A stretch of DNA of 64,000 nucleotides from the NCBI GenBank assembly GCA_036378155.1, contig DASUXA010000060.1, forward strand, positions 21,356 to 85,355, read 5' to 3'. Both the position numbers and the translations under genes were made by a program. Shown here in pieces: positions 59,809-64,000 of the stretch (position 1 is the stretch's first letter; each line of letters begins with the position of its first letter). The notes beneath the pieces are model-generated. The model was not told the DNA's origin. It was given only the letters and a program-made list of their open reading frames with translations, and did not search any database. The stretch comes from DASUXA01 sp036378155 (lineage in GTDB: Bacteria; Actinomycetota; Actinomycetes; Mycobacteriales; Micromonosporaceae).

Positions 59809-61389
59809 ATGGCGAGTTACGGGCCGGAGAACGCCTTGGACCACGTGGTCGTGGTCATGTTCGAGAACCGCTCGTTCGACAACCTGCTCGGGCGGCTCTA
59901 CGAGCCGGGTGAGGTGCCCTCGTTCGAGGGCGTCCTGGACAAGCAGCTGTGCAACCCGATCCCGGACTGGGTACCCGGCCACGAGCGCGAAACGGTGCCC
60001 TACGGGATCGCGAGGAACATGAACGTTCCCTGCCCCGATCCGGGTGAGGAACTGCACCACATCAACACCCAGCTGTTCGGGATCCTCGAACAAGCCAACC
60101 GCGGCCGCCTCCATCCGATGGGCTCGTTCAATATGCCCGCACCCGGCCAGCCCCCGTCGATGGACGGGTTCGTCGCCGATTACGCGAGCATGTTGCTGCT
60201 GCAGAACGGCAGCCTGCCCCGGTACGACCAATACGCCCAGATCATGACCGGGTACACCCCGCGGCAGATGCCCGTGTTCTCCGCCATCGCCCGCGGGTTC
60301 GCCACGTTCGACCACTGGTTTTGCGATGTGCCCACCTGCACGTTCCCCAACCGATCGTTCTTCCACGCCGGAACGTCCTCCGGATTCGTGGTCAACGAAC
60401 CACCCATCGACCAGTTCCCGGTGCGCAACACTGCCGAGACCCTGTTCGACCGGCTTGATGCCGCGGGCCTGTCATGGAGGGTGTACTGCGATCCGCCCTG
60501 CCACGCATCGGTGACCGGGGTCATTCACGCCGCCCGGCTGCTGCCGAAGTTTCGCACCCACTTCTTGTCCACTGCGCAGTTCCTTCAGGACGCGGCCGAC
60601 GGCCGGCTGCCGGCGTACTCCTTCATCGAGCCGCAGGTCCTCGGCTATGCCCACAACGACATGCATCCGCCGTTCGACCAGCTGTTCGAGGTGGCCGCCA
60701 AGGAACGCGGCGTCGCCGAGCCCGACCAGATGACGGCCGACCCGCCGTCGTCGCTCATCGCCGGGGAGGAGCTTCTCGCCCGCATCTACGAGGCGATCAG
60801 ATCGTCCACCGCGGACGGCTCCAACCACCTCAACACCACCCTGCTGGTCACGTTCGATGAACACGGCGGCTGCTACGACCATGTCCCTCCGCCCGCCGCG
60901 GTTCCCCCCACCGCGAGTGCGGAGCCGGGCCAGATGGGATTCCTGTTCGACCGTTCCGGGGTCCGCATCCCGACGTTGGCCATTTCGGCATGGGTGGATG
61001 AAAAGACAGTGATCACCGAGGAGCACCGGGCGACGTCACTGCTCGCGACGATGCGCGAGCGGTGGAACCTCGGCGCCCCGCTCACCGCCCGCGACGCGAG
61101 CGCCCGGTCCTTCGGCGGAATCTTCACCCGGTCGACACCCCGAACGCAGGACCAGTGGCCGACGGTCGTCGCCCGGCCCGTACCTCTGGCGCCCGACTCC
61201 ATGTTCGCGCTGGATGCCACCATGGGCGTGCTCGGCCGCGCCTTCGTGGGAGCGGTCCTCGCGGTGGGCAAAGCCCTCGATGTTCCAGATGTACCCGACA
61301 TGCCCGCCGACCGGCCCGTCACCGGCCGTGAGGGCCTTCAACTCAGCCGGGATGTCCTCAGGGAGCTGTTCCCCCAGTTCCAGCGCTGA
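59809..61389 (+). CDS. Phosphoesterase family protein (phospholipase C / acid phosphatase fold)
   Basis: 526 residues from ATG 59809 (GGGAGG 6 nt upstream). Family opening DHVVVVMFENRSFDNLLG with metal-binding Glu-Asn, the FNMPAPGQPPSMDGFVADYA insert, PNRSFFHAGTS, IEPQVLGYAHNDMHPP, and the catalytic TFDEHGGCYDHVPPP. This is the non-haemolytic phospholipase C/AcpA superfamily. It has no signal peptide, unlike secreted relatives. It is intact although surrounded by relics. Fewer GTA codons than the left part of the window suggest foreign origin. Confidence 0.88.
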   Translation: MASYGPENALDHVVVVMFENRSFDNLLGRLYEPGEVPSFEGVLDKQLCNPIPDWVPGHERETVPYGIARNMNVPCPDPGEELHHINTQLFGILEQANRGRLHPMGSFNMPAPGQPPSMDGFVADYASMLLLQNGSLPRYDQYAQIMTGYTPRQMPVFSAIARGFATFDHWFCDVPTCTFPNRSFFHAGTSSGFVVNEPPIDQFPVRNTAETLFDRLDAAGLSWRVYCDPPCHASVTGVIHAARLLPKFRTHFLSTAQFLQDAADGRLPAYSFIEPQVLGYAHNDMHPPFDQLFEVAAKERGVAEPDQMTADPPSSLIAGEELLARIYEAIRSSTADGSNHLNTTLLVTFDEHGGCYDHVPPPAAVPPTASAEPGQMGFLFDRSGVRIPTLAISAWVDEKTVITEEHRATSLLATMRERWNLGAPLTARDASARSFGGIFTRSTPRTQDQWPTVVARPVPLAPDSMFALDATMGVLGRAFVGAVLAVGKALDVPDVPDMPADRPVTGREGLQLSRDVLRELFPQFQR

Positions 61390-61429
61390 GTCTCAGCAGG
61401 GTATCCCCTCCCCGAGCCCGAGATCCCCG

Positions 61430-62280
61430 CCAGAGGCATTGGGCGGCAAACGCACCCGCAAATACGTCTATGGCACAGACCCGCGACGCCGTCCACTACT
61501 CGTGGATCACCGAGCACACCGCCGCCGCCCACGCGGCGCCGGGCGCACTCGCCGTCACGGCCGCGACCGCCAGCCTCATCCGCTCCCCTGGCCGTCGGCC
61601 GCCCGGACGCCAGACCGACGGCACCCGAGCCCGCTTCACGTCCACGCGGGTGACCGGCGTCGAGGTCGACGCCGGTATGGTGGCGCCATAACGGCGTCGA
61701 GTGGGGTCAGCCACGCGCTGGACCTGCCGGCCGGCGTCGTCCGCGTCGTCCGGGTCGCCGAAGAAGTTTCCGGACACGTCACCATCAAGCCCTATCCGAA
61801 ATCGAAGGCGGGACGGCGAACGGTGCCACTCCCCCGTTTGTCGTCCAGTTGCTCACCGACCACGTGCGCCATTTCGGCAAAGACGGATGACGCCCTGGTC
61901 TTCACCACCGATACCGGTGAAGCGATCCGCCGCGGCACATTTCGCAGTCGCGTCTCGAAGCCGTCGCTACGCCGCGCGGGTCTGCCTGAGACGCTGCGCT
62001 TCCACGATCTGAGGCACTCGTATGCCACGTGGCTGGTCTCCGACGGTGTACCGATCAACGAGGTGGCCAAGGTCAGGGGCAGCGAGCAGACATCGACCGC
62101 ATTCAATCGGTATACACGCACTCGACCGGTACACGGGACCGCCGCGTCCTGGGGTTGTTCGCTGCCTTCTCGCCGCCTCCGGTCGCCAGCGGCGATCACC
62201 AGACAAGCGAAGCAGTACCGCACAGTTCGACGCCGTTGCGTCCAGTATGGCGCGCCTCCGTGCTCCCCATCCGCCCCCCT
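61430..62280 (+). pseudogene. Tyrosine integrase, frameshifted (N-terminal and core)
   Basis: Pieces in three frames align in order with an actinophage/ICE tyrosine recombinase: GGKRTRKYVYGT then TRDAVHYSWITEHTAAAHAA (N-terminal SAM-like region), LDLPAGVVRVVRVAEEVSGH, VTIKPYPKSKAGRRTVPLP, FVVQLLTDHVRHFGK in a shifted frame, LVFTTDTGEAIRRGTFRSRV, and RFHDLRHSYATWLVSDGVPI (HxxR box). The second catalytic His site reads VRGSEQTSTAFNRYT, with Ser for His. At least three frameshifts make it inactive. Confidence 0.75.
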
Positions 62281-62544
62281 GTAAGGAGCGCGCTTCACGG
62301 GTACGCGCGTCCGCACGGCGAGGGGTCCTGGGAGCGTTGCGCACCATTGGCTGCTCCAGGAGGCGAGCCGGCCTGGCGCGGCATCGGCGCAGACACCATG
62401 GTGCTGCTGGGCGTCGGTACGTTGGGCCGATCAGGTGGGTATGGACCTGACCGATGCCGGCGTACGAACGCGGTACCCGATGCGCGACCGGGACAGCAGG
62501 TTTCCCGAACCACTCGACCGCGGCCGGGTGGACGGCTACGCAGG

Positions 62545-62937
62545 TCAGGGGTTCCGCGTCCCGGTGCCGGAGGTGAGGATTTCCATGAGGTGACCGTTGG
62601 GGTCGCGGAAGTAGATGCCTCTGCGGCCCTCGTAACGCTTGCTGCGATAGATCTGCCCTTCCTCCATGCAGGCGGGATCGCCGTAGTAGGTAATGCCACC
62701 GTCTTGGATGCGAGCGACCGCGGCGTCGAATTCCTGCTCGCTGACCATGAACGCGTAGTGGTGTGGCTCGAAGTCGTCCAACTGGTCGTAGTCCAGGCTG
62801 ACCTGGTTGGCCAACACGACCGGAGTGAAGTGGGCCACCGGCGGGGCGACAGCCAGGCCGAGGATTTCGGCCAGGAACTTCGCCGAGGTCTGCGGGTCAT
62901 GCGCGGGAACGATGGTGTGGTTCAGTTCGACAGTCAT
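62545..62937 (-). CDS. VOC/glyoxalase-fold dioxygenase-like protein
   Basis: 130 residues from ATG at 62937 with AAGGAG 6 nt upstream. One VOC module pair: VELNHTIVPAHDPQTSAKFL (metal His), HHYAFMVSEQEFDAAVARIQ and RGIYFRDPNGHLMEILTSG (metal Glu). The metal triad is complete, so it may be active. It overlaps by ATGA the end of the decayed LLM oxidoreductase gene upstream, so they once formed an operon. Substrate unknown. Confidence 0.87.
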   Translation of the reverse strand: MTVELNHTIVPAHDPQTSAKFLAEILGLAVAPPVAHFTPVVLANQVSLDYDQLDDFEPHHYAFMVSEQEFDAAVARIQDGGITYYGDPACMEEGQIYRSKRYEGRRGIYFRDPNGHLMEILTSGTGTRNP

Positions 62938-63616
62938 GGCGACTCCTTCATGTGTCCAGGCCCTTGGGCGCTATGCGTGATGACGAGGTCGGCCACGGTG
63001 GCCAACCGTTCGACGGCTTCGACAATCCAGGCTCCGTCGACGATCACGACGAGATGGTCGAGTCCCAATCGGCGAAGACCGCGCACGCGCGGCGCGCGGC
63101 GAGCGGCGCCGGAGTTTCGTTGTTCCCCAGGCGACTGCTCGCTGTCTTTTCGATCTCACCGACGGGACGGCCCACGGAGAGGCAATGAGCGGCGAGCACA
63201 TCGAGCGTGCGTTTCAGGAGGTCCGTCCGTCCGGGAACGTCGAACAGATTGCAGGCATCGGCATAAGGGGCCGCCAGACGCACGGTCTTCATCTCACGCT
63301 CGACCACCCGACAGCACGTCGAGGCTGGTGACCGCCTTGATGAACAGGCTCCGTGGACGGAACGTCACCGCCAGGACCATCACACCAAGACGGACCCGTC
63401 CGGTCCGGGGCCGCCAGGAACCCCCAGGACGGTGTAGGCCTCGAGCATGTCATCACCGGTGGTGTCGTACGGGTTGGCCTGCACCAGGTGATCGCCCACC
63501 CACAGCGCATCCAGGCCGGCCCCGTCGACCGCGCGTGCCGCATCCGTCAACGAACGACCTATAGCCTCCGGGCCGTCGGGAGACGTGAGGTTGCCAATAC
63601 TGATGCTGAAACGCAT
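62934..63616 (-). pseudogene. F420-dependent LLM-class oxidoreductase, decayed
   Basis: Starts ATG at 63616: MRFSISIGNLTSPDGPEAIG, then DAARAVDGAGLDALWVGDHL, as in LLM-class F420 enzymes. The next segments GFLAAP and GVMVLAVTFRPRSLFIKAV lie in other frames, a large middle part is deleted, and the C-terminus continues with MKTVRLAAPYADACNLFD, RTLDVLAAHCLSVGRPVGEI and IVEAVERLATVADLVITHS. It ends in an ATGA overlap with the VOC gene. Multiple frameshifts and a deletion make it non-functional. Confidence 0.8.
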
Positions 63617-63769
63617 GAGTTCAGCCTGGCAACACCACGTCGGGTCGCGCGTCGTCCCGCCGGAGACAGTCGCCGTACGCCCCCTGCAGTACAACCAGCC
63701 CGAACTGCTGCGCCTCCCGTAGCTACCGTGGGCCCCGGTCGGCCACCGCGTCGTCGGACAGCGCCGAGG

Positions 63770-63864
63770 CCAGCGCAGTTCTCCATCACCATGGAGATCT
63801 ACACCCAGGTCTGATCCGAAGCCATCCGCGCGGCACTGAAAAAGCTCGGCGAAAGCCTCGCGTG
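63770..63864 (+). pseudogene. C-terminal end of a tyrosine integrase
   Basis: Reads AQFSITMEIYTQV, stop, SEAIRAALKKLGESLA, stop, the typical C-terminus with the active-site Tyr environment of actinobacterial integrases, interrupted by TGA at 63812-63814. The following DNA (DSRLLYFAAVHH in translation) also matches such integrase tails. Located 92 bp from a tRNA-Val gene, the usual att site of these elements. Confidence 0.7.
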
Positions 63865-63910
63865 ACTCATGGCTGACTCAAGGCTGCTGTACTTCGCTGC
63901 TGTACACCAT

Positions 63911-63947
63911 GAAAAAGAGGCCATTCCGAACATCGGAAATGGCCTCT
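63911..63947 (-). terminator. Intrinsic terminator of the tRNA-Val gene
   Basis: On the minus strand: stem AGAGGCCATTTCCGA, loop TGT, TCGGAATGGCCTCT (one-nt bulge), followed directly by TTTTTC. A textbook intrinsic terminator 9 nt after the tRNA 3' end. Confidence 0.9.
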
Positions 63948-63955
63948 GAGCTGCG

Positions 63956-64000
63956 TGGGCGATACTGGGATCGAACCAGTGACCTCTTCGGTGTGAAGGT
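63956..64000 (-). tRNA. tRNA-Val (anticodon CAC), 3' part; 5' part outside window
   Basis: The minus strand reads, from the window edge, the anticodon loop TTCACAC, CGAAG, variable AGGTC, T arm ACTGG-TTCGATC-CCAGT, acceptor ATCGCCC and A73; CCA is not encoded. The anticodon CAC (valine) is inferred from loop position. Base 31 (C) does not pair with base 39 (C), which could be a variant or the edge of a recombined att site. Its 3' end faces integrase relics. Confidence 0.8.

Noticed and set aside
62029..63564. 511-codon plus-strand frame across the right mobile region
   Set aside because: It crosses the conserved VOC gene and the LLM relic on the other strand; only its first ~60 codons coincide with integrase homology in a pseudogene.

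Overview
The window is 64 kb of very GC-rich DNA. Its codon use, GTG/TTG starts, purine-rich Shine-Dalgarno sites, biosynthetic clusters and lipoprotein or secreted proteins point to the chromosome of an actinobacterium, with a Micromonosporaceae-like style (an inference, not a proven assignment). A local signature is the very frequent tetranucleotide GTAC, including Val codons GTA followed by C.

Layout. (1) 1-16.6 kb: one tightly packed plus-strand operon. It encodes the 3' part of a cyclase/AAA-type regulator, a subtilase, a GAF protein, a cytochrome P450, an O-methyltransferase, an ATP-grasp ligase, a second ATP-grasp protein that has lost its key residues, and an export system of two ABC ATPases around two ~1020-residue FtsX-like permeases. 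It looks like an orphan small-molecule or modified-peptide pathway. (2) 16.7-29.5 kb: secreted and housekeeping genes. These include a secreted protein, a lipoprotein, a TenA pair, DinB and ChaB proteins, an XRE regulator divergent from a SnoaL protein, a TetR regulator with a reductase and operator, a secreted endo/exonuclease/phosphatase, and a FAD/Fe-S 2-hydroxyacid dehydrogenase fusion. (3) 29.5-30.25 kb: a non-coding island with two very long palindromes and a tRNA-Arg whose 3' half lies before its 5' half, a candidate circularly permuted tRNA. (4) 30.25-34.9 kb: P450, SDR, Baeyer-Villiger-type monooxygenase and a TetR regulator fused to an IS5-type transposase N-terminal domain, with an operator in front of the P450. 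(5) 35-40.7 kb: a five-gene minus-strand operon for an isonitrile natural product: isocyanide synthase, PvcB/IsnB-like Fe/2OG dioxygenase, FAD-dependent halogenase, acyl-CoA-dehydrogenase-like monooxygenase and SDR. (6) 41.3-45.4 kb: sugar ABC importer plus SIS-domain sugar-phosphate enzyme. (7) 45.4-58.9 kb: cell-wall enzymes, GAP-family exporter, sulfatase, small proteins, phosphotransferase, GNAT, MerR and ArsR regulators, hydrolase, a frameshifted TfoX gene and a coiled-coil protein. (8) 59-64 kb: decayed mobile DNA (IS3 orfA remnant, STAS fragment, broken tyrosine integrases, broken LLM oxidoreductase) around an intact phosphoesterase and a VOC protein, ending in a tRNA-Val gene that probably served as the integration site.

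The most notable items are the permuted tRNA-Arg candidate, the predicted halogenated isonitrile cluster, the active/inactive ATP-grasp pair in the left operon, and the TetR-transposase-domain fusion.
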